Shown: in pieces, positions 53,592 through 62,915 of the stretch
Layout: every line of letters begins with the position of its first letter
How positions within the stretch are numbered: position 1 is the first letter of the stretch
Assembly: GCA_016927475.1 (NCBI GenBank)
Contig: JAFGMO010000045.1
Span: forward strand, 1 to 64,000
Reading direction: 5' to 3'
Origin: Candidatus Aminicenantota bacterium
GTDB lineage: Bacteria > Acidobacteriota > Aminicenantia > Aminicenantales > Aminicenantaceae
DNA length: 64,000 bases
The notes under the pieces: model-generated
What the model saw: the letters and a program-made list of their open reading frames with translations, nothing else
Told to the model about the DNA's origin: nothing
The model's database searches: none
Position numbers and translations under genes: made by a program

Positions 53592-54353
53592 TCATTCGAT
53601 ATACAAACAAAGGGAAGTTTGTATCCTTTCGGTCGCAAAATCGGCCGAATCGGGCATAGGGGTATCTTTGGCGGCTACAAACAGAATACGTCCCTTGTAT
53701 CCCGGCTGAAGGGAATAGACAATTTTGCCCTGCTCGTCAGACTTTCCGATTTTCAGGGCATCCCCTCCTTCAACAACAACCGAAACCTCAACGCCCTCGA
53801 CAGGCTGTGACTCCTTAAGTGCTTCCAATCGGATAAGGGAATCTTTCCGTTCCGCCGTCAATTGAAAGGCCAATCCCACTGTTTTTCCTTCTTCCTTGAA
53901 CTCGGTGGAAGTTCGAAGGTACGATACCGCAGAAGCATAAAATTTCATGCTTTGTTTGGCCTGTGGATACTCTTTACAGCCGCCAGGCTGCCATCCTTTA
54001 GTCGTCCGGCTCATAATACCACGGTTTATCTCAAAGCAGAGGATATGAAGCCCTGCTTCATCCGGATTATACTCGGCGGTCAATATCTTCTCCTGCTGAA
54101 TAGCCTGCAGTTCCCTGCGTTCGCCCGAGGGAGTGACGGCAAAAACGGAAAGACCGGAGCTTGACGGTGAAGAAGTAACCTCAGCAAAATGATGCCCGGA
54201 TGCTAAAAAAATATTCACCGTTTCTCCCGTTGAAATGAGGGGCTTTTCCGGGTGGATCCAGTTGAAATGGGCACAAAGAAAAATACTTCCCAGAGTCAAA
54301 CAAAATATTGCAGCACCTGCCGTGCGTATAATTCTTCCGTAACGTAGATTCAT
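53592..54353 (-). CDS. NikK-like DUF4198 periplasmic protein
   Basis: 253 residues. An N-terminal signal or anchor (about 8-28) precedes HFNWIHPEKPLI, a conserved DUF4198 start that can bind metal through His. A beta-rich periplasmic domain has GHHFAEV and the end VEGVEVSVVVEGG, SLQPGYKGRILFVAA. It is the first gene of the nikK-M-L-Q-O order and is thought to help deliver Ni or Co to the permease. No NikR-type site was found upstream; the 408-base spacer to 54762 carries TIR element B. Confidence 0.8.
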   Translation of the reverse strand: MNLRYGRIIRTAGAAIFCLTLGSIFLCAHFNWIHPEKPLISTGETVNIFLASGHHFAEVTSSPSSSGLSVFAVTPSGERRELQAIQQEKILTAEYNPDEAGLHILCFEINRGIMSRTTKGWQPGGCKEYPQAKQSMKFYASAVSYLRTSTEFKEEGKTVGLAFQLTAERKDSLIRLEALKESQPVEGVEVSVVVEGGDALKIGKSDEQGKIVYSLQPGYKGRILFVAAKDTPMPDSADFATERIQTSLCLYIE

Positions 54354-54486
54354 TCTTTTCCTCCAATTCTTCCTGTTTTGTCAAAATATGGTAACACGTA
54401 AAAAAGAATTGTGCCACAAAGGGCCGTCAAATACAAAACCCAAAAATGATTCAAAATCCTGTATATTGACATTATTTTGTTGGCAT

Positions 54487-54512
54487 CGGCCAAATTGATG
54501 AATAATGCAAGG
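54487..54512. repeat. Right-end fragment of TIR element abutting copy B
   Basis: CGGCCAAATTGATGAATAAT followed by GCAAGG repeats the right end of copy B as a direct repeat just to its left, separated by AT. Confidence 0.6.
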
Positions 54513-54514
54513 AT

Positions 54515-54698
54515 ACCTGTGTTATTCACGAGCTAAGCTTGCCGTAAATGCGAGGCGCCGATGGACGAAGCTGTGCTCGGCACCGCAAGTCCTTCGCAAC
54601 GAAGCAGATGCGGCAAGATCGGCTCGCCTGAAAGGGCAATTTGGCCGGTTCTTTTCTTATCTTAACCACTCCCGGCCAAATTGATGAATAATGCAGGT
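54515..54698. repeat. TIR element copy B (184 bp), MITE-like with folded interior
   Basis: Ends ACCTGTGTTATTCA (54515-54528) and TGAATAATGCAGGT (54685-54698), 12 of 14 inverted. Inside, CGAGCTAAGCTTGCCGTA (54529-54546) pairs with TGCGGCAAGATCGGCTCG (54609-54626), and AATTTGGCCGG (54638-54648) with CCGGCCAAATT (54672-54682). Several stem positions differ from copy A on both arms so that pairing is kept. There is no ORF, and it lies between divergent genes. Confidence 0.75.
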
Positions 54699-54761
54699 TC
54701 ATTGTTACAGATACTAATTTGTACTATAATATTTTCAATAACACTGATGGATTAACCCAAC

Positions 54762-55619
54762 ATGTCCATGAAACGAATAATCGAGATTTCGCTTATCATT
54801 GTTGTCCTGATTGCAGGCGCCGTTATCATTATACTGACAACGGGTGAATCCCCCGGAGAAAAAACATACCCTGGTCTGGGGCAGGACGAAATCACCATTC
54901 GAAACGCAACAAACAACATCATTACCTACCAGGTAAATAAAACCTACTCCGGCAATGCTCCTGAACGCAAACGTTTGAAATCCGGAGATATCCACCGCTA
55001 TAAAACTCAGGAAAACCTGGATATCACTTTCAGCTGTCTTGGAAAAACGGAAGTCCGCACCCTTATCCCAGGGAAGCCTTATTCTTTCCGCTATGACGAA
55101 GACAACCTCACTCAGCTTTATGAAGGATCTCACGGAAGACCGGATGTCATAGACCTGGCTCCTTATCTGGCTACTCCGATGAACGTTGTTGAAAAAATGC
55201 TGGAGATGGCCGATGTTAACCGAAGCGATGTTGTTTATGACCTGGGATGCGGTGATGGGCGGATTGTAATCACCGCCGCCAAAAAATACGGAGCGCGTGG
55301 AGTCGGCATCGATATCGATCCCAAGTGGATCAAAGAATCCAGGGCTGCAGCCAGGAGAGCCGGCGTTTCTTCGCTTGTTGAATTTCGCGTGGAAGACGCC
55401 ACTCGTACAGATATTTCCAAGGCAACAGTGGTAACGCTCTATCTCCTTCCCGAATCCAACGCCCTTCTTCTCCCCAAATTCGAAAAACAGCTTCGTCCCG
55501 GGGCTCACGTAGTCTCACACAATTATCACATTCCCGGATGGGAGGAAAAAGAAGTTGATTTCGCCAGCATCGAGGACCAAACCGGCAAAAAACATTCCAT
55601 TTTTCTCTACAAAAAATAA
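54762..55619 (+). CDS. Membrane-anchored SAM-dependent methyltransferase
   Basis: 285 residues. N-terminal helix (about 5-25), a short beta domain (about 35-115), then a class I methyltransferase domain with motif I VVYDLGCGDGRIVITAA, GVGIDIDP, and the LYLLPESNALLLPKFE segment. The methylation target is unknown; the class resembles Dot1/protein-lysine or small-molecule methyltransferases. A helix before the enzyme and a leading domain suggest it acts outside the inner membrane or is tethered to it, which would be unusual because SAM is cytoplasmic. Start choice is uncertain between Met1 and Met3. Confidence 0.8.
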   Translation: MSMKRIIEISLIIVVLIAGAVIIILTTGESPGEKTYPGLGQDEITIRNATNNIITYQVNKTYSGNAPERKRLKSGDIHRYKTQENLDITFSCLGKTEVRTLIPGKPYSFRYDEDNLTQLYEGSHGRPDVIDLAPYLATPMNVVEKMLEMADVNRSDVVYDLGCGDGRIVITAAKKYGARGVGIDIDPKWIKESRAAARRAGVSSLVEFRVEDATRTDISKATVVTLYLLPESNALLLPKFEKQLRPGAHVVSHNYHIPGWEEKEVDFASIEDQTGKKHSIFLYKK

Positions 55620-55635
55620 AAGCGCCGGCTGAGGG

Positions 55636-55676
55636 AAACGAACAAGACGGATATTATCTTTGTTCGTTTTTATTCA
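55636..55676. terminator. Likely terminator between convergent genes
   Basis: AAACGAACAA pairs with TTGTTCGTTT (ten bp, AT-rich) and is followed by TTATT. It sits between the methyltransferase stop and the RarD-like stop and could serve either. Confidence 0.5.
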
Positions 55677-55753
55677 TCACTGTTTTCGTCGTGTTTATTA
55701 TTACGCTTTGCGGAATCTTAAATCTCAACTGGAAGCTGATTCCTCATGCACTA

Positions 55754-56674
55754 TCAAACTTTCTTCACCCTTAATTTGCTTTGCCTGCGTTCGCGGGCTG
55801 TAGAGATGGTAAAAACAGCCAGCGCCATCCATATGAATCCAAAACTTATCTTGTGAACGGAGGTAAAAGGCTCATGATAAACAAATACACCCAATATAAG
55901 CTGAAATGTCGGCGACAGGTACTGAAGGAAACCGACCGTAGACAGAGGAATTTTTCGTACTCCGCTGTTGAAAAAAAGAAGCGGTGCGGCTGTAACGACA
56001 CCGGCACCAATCAGAAGAAGATGGATACCGGGTGGGGCCGTACCAATGGCCCCTGTTTTTCGTATACACAAAATAAGCAAATAGGTCACAACAGCCGGAA
56101 GAAGGATAAATGTTTCCGCTGAAAGACCTGCTAAAGATTCGACCCGGGCCGTTTTACGAATCAGTCCGTAAAAACCGAAAGTCAAGGCCAAGGAGAGGGA
56201 AATCCATGGGGGCGCCCCAAGGTTGAAAGCCAATATGATGACCCCTACGGCTGCCAAAATAACCGATACGACCTGCCATCTTCCCATCCTCTCTTTGAGG
56301 ATCAACACGCCGAGAAGCACACTGACCAGGGGATTGATAAAATAACCCAGGCTGGCATCGACGATATGGCCTGAATTGATAGCCCAAATATAAATGAGCC
56401 AGTTGCTTCCAATGATAAGGGCCGACACCAGAAAAGTCTGAAGATTTCTCCTGATGGAAAATACCCTTCGGAATTCACCCCACCGTTTTTGAAAAGTCAG
56501 CAGGAGGGCCAAAAAAACAAAAGACCACAGAATACGGTGGCCCAAAATCTCCGGCGGCGGCACTCGTTGGAGTGATTTCCAGTAAAGAGGCAAAAATCCC
56601 CAGGCAGTATAAGCAGCAATAATATACAAAACCCCATAAATATGGTCGGGTCGTGACGTTCCTTTTTTTTTCAA
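55754..56674 (-). CDS. rarD: EamA/RarD-type drug/metabolite transporter
   Basis: 306 residues, ten membrane helices. The RarD start GVLYIIAAYTAWGFLPLYWK, HRILWSFVFL and the second-repeat QYLSPTFQLILGVFVYHEPF are the family signs. It probably exports amino acids or related metabolites. Lys/Arg C-terminal end. It is about 70 bases downstream of the HAD gene on the same strand. Confidence 0.93.
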   Translation of the reverse strand: MKKKGTSRPDHIYGVLYIIAAYTAWGFLPLYWKSLQRVPPPEILGHRILWSFVFLALLLTFQKRWGEFRRVFSIRRNLQTFLVSALIIGSNWLIYIWAINSGHIVDASLGYFINPLVSVLLGVLILKERMGRWQVVSVILAAVGVIILAFNLGAPPWISLSLALTFGFYGLIRKTARVESLAGLSAETFILLPAVVTYLLILCIRKTGAIGTAPPGIHLLLIGAGVVTAAPLLFFNSGVRKIPLSTVGFLQYLSPTFQLILGVFVYHEPFTSVHKISFGFIWMALAVFTISTARERRQSKLRVKKV

Positions 56675-56742
56675 TGTTTAAACCCTAAAAAAGGAGTGAT
56701 TTTCGGTCCCCTAAGCCGATTTTCAGCCATATTATCTATCAC

Positions 56743-57420
56743 TTACCGAGACCCAATCCCATTTTTGGGAGAAAGAAGGAAGCGGGATATGTGATTTTCT
56801 GCCTGAAAAAGGTCGGCAGCGATGTAATGGACAAAACTGAAATCCTGCTCACGCGTATACTCGCTGGGAACCGCTATGACGTAACAGCCGGCCCTCTTTC
56901 CCGCCAGAGCTCCATTTGATGAATCTTCCAAAACCACGCACTGGTGTGGTTTTTTATCCAACCTGGTGCAGGTTTCCAGATAAATCTCCGGGTCCGGCTT
57001 GCCGTGCTTTATGCCGTCCGATGTCTGAAGAGCATGAAACTTCTTTCTTATTCCAAGACCGTCAACCACAATATCCAAAAATTCCTTCTGGGCTCCGGTA
57101 CAAACGGCCATTTTAAGCTTTCCATAAAAGGTATCCAGTATATGATTCAGACCGGGCATAGATTGAAGATCGTTCTTGAGCTTCACCCTCATCAACTCAT
57201 TTCTTTTTCCCAGGACTTCCTTTGGGCTTAGGGGAAGCTTCAGTGTTTCCACAAACACAGCCATACTCTCAAGAGGGCTCCGTCCCATCATCTTCCACAG
57301 TGTTTCTTCCTCGACCGTTTTTTTGAACCGCCGGGCCATCTCCCTTTCCGTGTCAAAATACAGGCGTTCACTGTCGATCATCAATCCGTCCATGTCAAAA
57401 ATCAGCGCCTCAATATGCAC
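56743..57420 (-). CDS. HAD-superfamily hydrolase (beta-phosphoglucomutase-like)
   Basis: 225 residues. HAD motif I FDMDGLMIDSE (Asp9, Asp11), a cap domain at about 15-90, motif II (CTGAQKE) and motif III/IV KPDPEIYLETC...VVLEDSSNG. It is a phosphatase or phosphomutase acting on sugar phosphates or similar compounds. The substrate cannot be named. The start codon is preceded by GGAGG. Confidence 0.92.
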   Translation of the reverse strand: MHIEALIFDMDGLMIDSERLYFDTEREMARRFKKTVEEETLWKMMGRSPLESMAVFVETLKLPLSPKEVLGKRNELMRVKLKNDLQSMPGLNHILDTFYGKLKMAVCTGAQKEFLDIVVDGLGIRKKFHALQTSDGIKHGKPDPEIYLETCTRLDKKPHQCVVLEDSSNGALAGKRAGCYVIAVPSEYTREQDFSFVHYIAADLFQAENHISRFLLSPKNGIGSR

Positions 57421-57487
57421 GAATACCTCCCTCTACCAATAAAATTTCAGGCCTGGATAATCCCGAAAAAAACGCCGGCCGCCCTTT

Positions 57488-60163
57488 TCACCTTCCAATA
57501 TAGCCGGGATTGTCCGCCTCCACAACCAACCGGGTTGTGAGGACGGTTTCTCCCGCTTTCAGCCGGACAAGATACACTCCCGGTTCGACCAAAGGAGGCA
57601 TTCCTCTGTATCTTCGTCTTTCGCTCTGTCCCGATTCATCCGGCTTCGGGGGATTTTTTCGAAAATTCCAAAATTTCTGCTGCAAGCCTGCCCATTTGGA
57701 GCCTTTCATATTTCTGATGACTTCGCCCGTTATATCCAAAATCTCAATATCGACCGGCTCTTCAAGGTCCTCCTTCAAAAAGTAGGTGATCATCGATCCC
57801 CTGGATGGATTAAGCTTAAAAAACCGCTTATCCGACACCCAGGGCCATTCGTACATACTTGCCCATATAACTTCTGGCCGAATATCAAACAGATGGATGG
57901 CTTTCTCCAAAACTTCGGGTTTCATCTGCTGAAGCGGCGTGATATTATCCACGATCCAGATGCCACGTCCGTGCGTCCCGGCGATAAGGTCAAAGTCTCG
58001 CGGATGTATAAGCAGGTCGTGGACGGGCACGGTCGGCATGCCTTCCATAAAACGCTTCCAGCCAGCCCCACGGTCCATAGAAACATACACGGCATATTCG
58101 GTTCCGGCAAAAAGCAGGTTCGGATTTTTAGGGTCTTCCCGGATAACATAAACGGATCCTTCGGGAAGACCGTTTGTTATTTTCTTCCAAGTCCGGCCGA
58201 AATCTTCGGTGACATAAATATACGGCATAATGTCATCGTGCCGGTGCCCGTCAAAAACCACGTAAGCACGGCCGGTTTCATGGTGTGAGGCCTCGATACG
58301 CTTGACCCAATATTCCCGGGGCGCCCCCTTCATGTTTTGATTTAGCAGTTTCCATTCAGCTCCATCATTCCGGGTAAGATAGACATTGCCGTCATTGGTT
58401 CCTGTCCATACCATTCCCGGCTCAAGCGGGGATTCGGCAATGGAGACGATGGCCGTTACCTTGGAATCGGGATCGGCCGTCAGGTCGGGACTGATTACTT
58501 TCCAATTATCTCCCCGGTCGACGCTCTTAAAAAGCTTGTTCCCCCCAAAATAAAGGGTTCGTGGATTATGGGCTGAAAGGAGCATGGGTGTGTTCCAGTC
58601 AAAGCGGTAGCGCTCACGCTTCTCACTCTCCTTGGCTGCGGGAGGCCTCGGACGGATGAATGTACCATCCCCTGTTCCCAGGTCCATGCGCATAACGAAT
58701 CCCGTTTGTGTTTCAATATAAACCGTTTTGTAATCGGTGGGATCGACCTGGCAGAAAAAGCCGTCCGCGTTGCTGAGCGGAAACCAATCGGCATTAACAA
58801 TTCCCGAATTTCTGCGTGAGCGGCTTGGTCCTCCCCAGTTGCCGTTGTCCTGCAGGCCGCCGTAAACGTAGTACGGCTTTCTCATATCCACGGCAATGGC
58901 ATAAAATTGGGCCAATCCGATGTGGGTCAATACCTCCCACTTTTTACCCCGGTCGAAGGTAATGTTTATACCGCCGTCGCCCCCCGTAATAACATGATCC
59001 GAGTTATTGGGATCGATCCAAATGGCATGGTAGTCGATATGCGTCCTTCCCTGAACTGGAAAACCGTTCTTAATGGTCGTACCCCCATCTTCCGAATATC
59101 CGATCGGCGACCCGCACAGCCAAATAACATCATCATCATTGGGATCGACACGGATCTGGCTGTAATAGGAAGGACGGTCGTGGTAGTTATTCTTGATGGT
59201 CCAGGTACGGCCATAATCAGTCGAGACGAACACCCCGCCCTTTTCAGGGTCCGGGTCCTTGGCCGTATGGGTGACACCGCGATACCTGTAGTTAGTCTTT
59301 TCTGTGCTCACAAAAGCGTAAACCTTACCGGGTTGGGTCCGGGCGGCACTCAGTCCGATGCGGCCCATTTCTTCCTTAGGAAGCCCCTCGACAGCTTTTG
59401 TCCATGTTTTACCGCCGTCCCGGGTCAGATAAATCCCGGCCTTGGGACCCCATTGATCTTCAGGATCCCCGGCATCAAAATGGTCCCGAAGCCTCTCATG
59501 GGCGGCCGCATAAAGAATATCATAATTTTCGGGATCCATGGTCAGATCCGTCACACCTGTCCTCTCGTCAAGATAAAGAACCTTTTCCCATGTTTCTCCA
59601 CCATCGGTGGTCTTAAAAACTCCGCGCACAGGGTTGAGCCCCCAGAGATGGCCGAGAGCGGCCACATAGACGATATCCGGATTTTCAGGATGAACAAGCA
59701 CCCGTCCGATATGCCTGGTTTCCTTCAAACCGACGAATGACCATGACTCACCGCCGTTTATGGATTTGAAAACACCGCTGCCCCAGGGAGAACTATTACG
59801 GTTATTGGCTTCTCCGGTCCCGACATAAAGGATATCGGGATTTGAGCGGGACAAACCGATGTCTCCTATCGAAGCATTGGGCTGATCGTCGAAGATAGGT
59901 TTCCAGGTGATGCCGGCATTTGTCGTTTTCCAGACACCTCCGGTGGCTGCCCCGGCGTATATGATACGCGGATCCGCTTCCACGGCTTCGATATCCGTGA
60001 TACGTCCGCCGCAGTTGGCCGGTCCTATCTCCCGCCACTTGAAATGTTTGAGAAAATCATTATCTTGAGCATCGCCGGCATACGCGGTCAAAAATAATGC
60101 GGCTATACCGACGATCAGAAAGAATAAAAAAACTCTGCATGGTTTGATGAAGATACTATTCAA
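57488..60163 (-). CDS. Secreted BNR/VPS10-like beta-propeller protein
   Basis: 891 residues. Signal peptide (about 1-29, ends AYAGDAQ). Two large propellers are made of BNR/Asp-box repeats: GGVWKTTNAGITWKP, GGESWSFVG, DGGKTWTKAVEG, DRGDNWKVISP and DGAEWKLLN. A C-terminal domain (from about 800, VDIEILDITGEVIRNMKG ... GVYLVRLKAG) resembles a sorting or FlgD/Ig-like end. Such proteins are abundant in Acidobacteria and Bacteroidota and are not shown to be sialidases. RBS AAGGAGG. Monocistronic. Confidence 0.88.
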   Translation of the reverse strand: MNSIFIKPCRVFLFFLIVGIAALFLTAYAGDAQDNDFLKHFKWREIGPANCGGRITDIEAVEADPRIIYAGAATGGVWKTTNAGITWKPIFDDQPNASIGDIGLSRSNPDILYVGTGEANNRNSSPWGSGVFKSINGGESWSFVGLKETRHIGRVLVHPENPDIVYVAALGHLWGLNPVRGVFKTTDGGETWEKVLYLDERTGVTDLTMDPENYDILYAAAHERLRDHFDAGDPEDQWGPKAGIYLTRDGGKTWTKAVEGLPKEEMGRIGLSAARTQPGKVYAFVSTEKTNYRYRGVTHTAKDPDPEKGGVFVSTDYGRTWTIKNNYHDRPSYYSQIRVDPNDDDVIWLCGSPIGYSEDGGTTIKNGFPVQGRTHIDYHAIWIDPNNSDHVITGGDGGINITFDRGKKWEVLTHIGLAQFYAIAVDMRKPYYVYGGLQDNGNWGGPSRSRRNSGIVNADWFPLSNADGFFCQVDPTDYKTVYIETQTGFVMRMDLGTGDGTFIRPRPPAAKESEKRERYRFDWNTPMLLSAHNPRTLYFGGNKLFKSVDRGDNWKVISPDLTADPDSKVTAIVSIAESPLEPGMVWTGTNDGNVYLTRNDGAEWKLLNQNMKGAPREYWVKRIEASHHETGRAYVVFDGHRHDDIMPYIYVTEDFGRTWKKITNGLPEGSVYVIREDPKNPNLLFAGTEYAVYVSMDRGAGWKRFMEGMPTVPVHDLLIHPRDFDLIAGTHGRGIWIVDNITPLQQMKPEVLEKAIHLFDIRPEVIWASMYEWPWVSDKRFFKLNPSRGSMITYFLKEDLEEPVDIEILDITGEVIRNMKGSKWAGLQQKFWNFRKNPPKPDESGQSERRRYRGMPPLVEPGVYLVRLKAGETVLTTRLVVEADNPGYIGR

Positions 60164-60745
60164 GCAATCCTCCTTTGAGTGAATCTTTGCGGATTTTTCC
60201 GCGAAATAGGCGTTTAGTTACTTCCTTAAAGAGCAAACATAAAATTTTTTTTAGAAGAATTCAACCTGTTTTAACGGATAATCGTGACATTAAAGCTAAC
60301 ACATAACGCGAATAGGGGAACAGCCATAAAATATATCAATGCTTTGAATGGAACCTGTTCTCACATAATAGATATACGTAATCCCAGGGTTTTTTGTTTT
60401 TTTATTGCGGATATAAGGAGAGCCGTTGGGAGAAAAAGATCCGGTTTAAAAGATGATTTCGTCGTATTCGATGATAGCCTGGTGAAAACGTTCTCTAGCT
60501 AACCGACATGGGAATGAGCGTAACGAATTGCTTCAATCCCATCAATCACGGCCTGGACTTCAATGGTGAGTTTTACGCCAACCTCAACTTCAAAATCAGT
60601 GCCGGATTTAAAATACGCTTTAAGTAAACGAACCGAACCGCAGTTTTTCTCACTGCCGATTCATATTTACAACCAGGGAACTTTATCGGTTCATTCACGT
60701 TTATAAAGATAGCATGATAACGTCTTGCCGAAAAAGAGGTTCCCC
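60164..60745. other. Spacer with degraded coding remnants
   Basis: The stretch holds the barrel remnant at 60499-60627 and an open frame at 60284-60502 whose product has no recognisable start or domain. I see no RNA gene, terminator or repeat. It probably is the debris of one or two lost genes. Confidence 0.5.
60499..60627 (+). pseudogene. C-terminal remnant of a beta-barrel-type protein
   Basis: The frame after a stop at 60496 reads MGMSVTNCFNPINHGLDF, NGEFYANLNFKISAGFKIRF and Lys before TAA. The alternating aromatic strands and near-terminal Phe resemble the last strands of an outer-membrane barrel. There is no start or ribosome site in front. It could also be a short real protein starting at 60508. 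Confidence 0.4.
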
Positions 60746-61966
60746 ATGTTGAAAAAGTTATTTTTCCTTTCTTTGGCTCTCTGTCTTCTAGGAACAGGCA
60801 CGGGCTTATTTTGTGGCCCCGATGAAGACGACCGTCCCGGAAAGCACTATGTTTTCAACCTTTCTCTCTACTATCCGATCAGCCTGAACAAAACCAAGAA
60901 CGACACCGTAAATGTCAACCTGGGACTTCTCTATTCTCATGTCGGTACAATTAAAGGTCTGGACATCTGCGGACTAGCCTCCGCCGCATCTCACCGGTTG
61001 GAGGGCTTACAGATTTGCGGCCTTTTTGCTGTGGCCGGGGAAAGCGGGATCGGAGCCCAGCTTTCAGGTTTGATCAGCGTCGCCGGTGAATCATTTACAG
61101 GTCTGCAGATTTCCGGTTTGATGAATGTCGACGGTGAGGAAGGATCCGTGTTCCAGACCTCAGGGCTGATGAACATCATAGGGGAAAATGGGAACGGATT
61201 CCAGGTTGCGGGCTTGGGAAATGTCGTCGGTCAGGATTTCAAAGGTGTCCAGGTCTCGGCCGGTTTCAATGTTATCGGACAGAAGGGAAACGGGGTTCAA
61301 ATAGCCGGCATTTTTAATGTCTGTGGAGAGGACTTTAAAGGTTTTCAGGCTGCCGGATTGTTCAATGTCACCGGAGAAAACTTTCACGGTGTTCAGACCG
61401 CTGTCTTCAATGTCGCCGCCGAGTCCAAAGGCCTGCAAGTCGGCGCAGCCAATATCGCCGGACAATGCCGGGGTGTTCAGATCGGCGTGGTCAACTATAC
61501 CAAAGAAGAAAACAACGGCCTTCCTTTCGGATTGGTCAACCTGGCCCGAAACGGCCACATCGGGTTTTCCTTTTTGGGTGGTAATTCCGTGGCTTTCACC
61601 GGCGGAATTAAGTTCAGCGTCAACCGCGTCTACTCCATCCTATCGATGGGATTTTTCAACCTGGAAGAAAATATCAACAAATCCCTGACATACGGATTTC
61701 ATTACGGATATGTCTTTCCTCTTGGAAAACTTTATTTAAACACAGACCTGGGTTATCGTTACCGCGACAACACGTCACTCTTCAAACACACAACGCAGGA
61801 ACCGGACCAGCACATGATCGAAGGACGCCTTCTTCTGGACATTCCCCTTTCCTATAAAATCTCACTCATCTTCGGGGGAGGCTTGCGGGTCACAAACACC
61901 ACGGGTGACGACACCGGTTTCGACTCCCTCTCTCCGCTGTTTGTCGGCGGTCTCGAGTTTCACTAA
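60746..61966 (+). CDS. Surface-repeat (LA_2272-type) exported protein
   Basis: 406 residues from ATG 60746 (GAGG six bases upstream; a longer TTG-started reading is rejected). Signal peptide MLKKLFFLSLALCLLGTG. Residues about 70-270 are tandem units of roughly 19-22 residues with the pattern GxQxSGLxNVxGExxxG (for example GLQISGLMNVDGE, FQVAGLGNVVGQ, FQAAGLFNVTGE). The C-terminus (about 285-406) is barrel-like. The repeat pattern fits the LA_2272 surface-repeat family first named in Leptospira. Function unknown; an outer-surface role is likely. Confidence 0.75.
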   Translation: MLKKLFFLSLALCLLGTGTGLFCGPDEDDRPGKHYVFNLSLYYPISLNKTKNDTVNVNLGLLYSHVGTIKGLDICGLASAASHRLEGLQICGLFAVAGESGIGAQLSGLISVAGESFTGLQISGLMNVDGEEGSVFQTSGLMNIIGENGNGFQVAGLGNVVGQDFKGVQVSAGFNVIGQKGNGVQIAGIFNVCGEDFKGFQAAGLFNVTGENFHGVQTAVFNVAAESKGLQVGAANIAGQCRGVQIGVVNYTKEENNGLPFGLVNLARNGHIGFSFLGGNSVAFTGGIKFSVNRVYSILSMGFFNLEENINKSLTYGFHYGYVFPLGKLYLNTDLGYRYRDNTSLFKHTTQEPDQHMIEGRLLLDIPLSYKISLIFGGGLRVTNTTGDDTGFDSLSPLFVGGLEFH

Positions 61967-62180
61967 AAAATATCGGACTGTTACATTACGGTGCTCGCTG
62001 TCTCGTTCAATAAAAGTAATATTCCGTCAGCACTCTAAGGCTGTTCTCGCAAAAAAATAAATCCGGTTGCGTCCGCAGATGTATGCAGCATTAAAATAAT
62101 TTTATAATCTCCGGTTTCCAGATCCCGAAGGGGAGAATTTCCCATTGCCTTTGAAAGGAAATTTGATTATCTTGTAGGGC

Positions 62181-62915
62181 ATGCCTGAAGCTGTCGTTGA
62201 GATCAAGGGATTGACAAAAGACTTCAAGACCCTGAGAGCGGTCGATGACGTCTCTTTTTGCATTTATCCCGGGGAAATCCTTGGGCTATTGGGCCCCAAC
62301 GGAGCCGGTAAAACAACCATCATCCATATGATACTCGGATTGACCACTCCCACTTCCGGAGAAATCCGGATGTTTGGCTGCGACCTGAAAAAAACCAGGC
62401 AGGCTTGTGTTCAGAATGCGAATTTCTCCTCAACCTATGTTTCCATGCCCAACTCCCTGACGGTCAAAGAATGCCTGAAAGTATTCGCCCGCTTGTATAA
62501 GGTCAAAAACAGGAACAAGCGGATTACAGAGGTTTTGAACATTTTCGAAATCGAAGACATTCAGAATCACATGGTGCGCACCCTTTCTTCGGGACAGCAG
62601 ACCCGGCTTAACCTGGCCAAATCCTTGATTAATAGTCCAAAAATTCTGCTGCTTGATGAACCCACAGCAAGCCTTGACCCCGATATAGCGGACAAAACGA
62701 GGACAATGCTCCGATCCATCACCAGAGAAAGGAACATCTCCATTCTTTACACCTCCCATAACATGAAAGAAATGGAGGAAATCTCCGACAGGCTCATCTT
62801 CCTTCATCATGGAAAAATTATCGCACAGGGAAAGCCAAAAGAAGTCATTAAAAATTATAGAGGCAAAAACCTCGAAGAAGTTTTTCTAAAAGTGGCTAGG
62901 GAAGGACACCCATGA
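62181..62915 (+). CDS. ABC transporter ATP-binding protein
   Basis: 244 residues. Walker A GPNGAGKTTI, signature TLSSGQQTRLNLAKSL, Walker B ILLLDEPTASLDPD and H-loop YTSHNMKE. It is of the ABC-2 drug or polysaccharide export type (CcmA-like). The stop overlaps the permease start by four bases. The substrate is unknown. Confidence 0.94.
   Translation: MPEAVVEIKGLTKDFKTLRAVDDVSFCIYPGEILGLLGPNGAGKTTIIHMILGLTTPTSGEIRMFGCDLKKTRQACVQNANFSSTYVSMPNSLTVKECLKVFARLYKVKNRNKRITEVLNIFEIEDIQNHMVRTLSSGQQTRLNLAKSLINSPKILLLDEPTASLDPDIADKTRTMLRSITRERNISILYTSHNMKEMEEISDRLIFLHHGKIIAQGKPKEVIKNYRGKNLEEVFLKVAREGHP

Noticed and set aside
57488-60163. Sialidase
   Set aside because: Asp-box repeats are present, but I see no sialidase catalytic residues (Arg triad, FRIP). 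Propeller only.
60284-60502. 72-codon ORF in the spacer
   Set aside because: No ribosome site and no domain; the neighbouring frame carries a clearer remnant.
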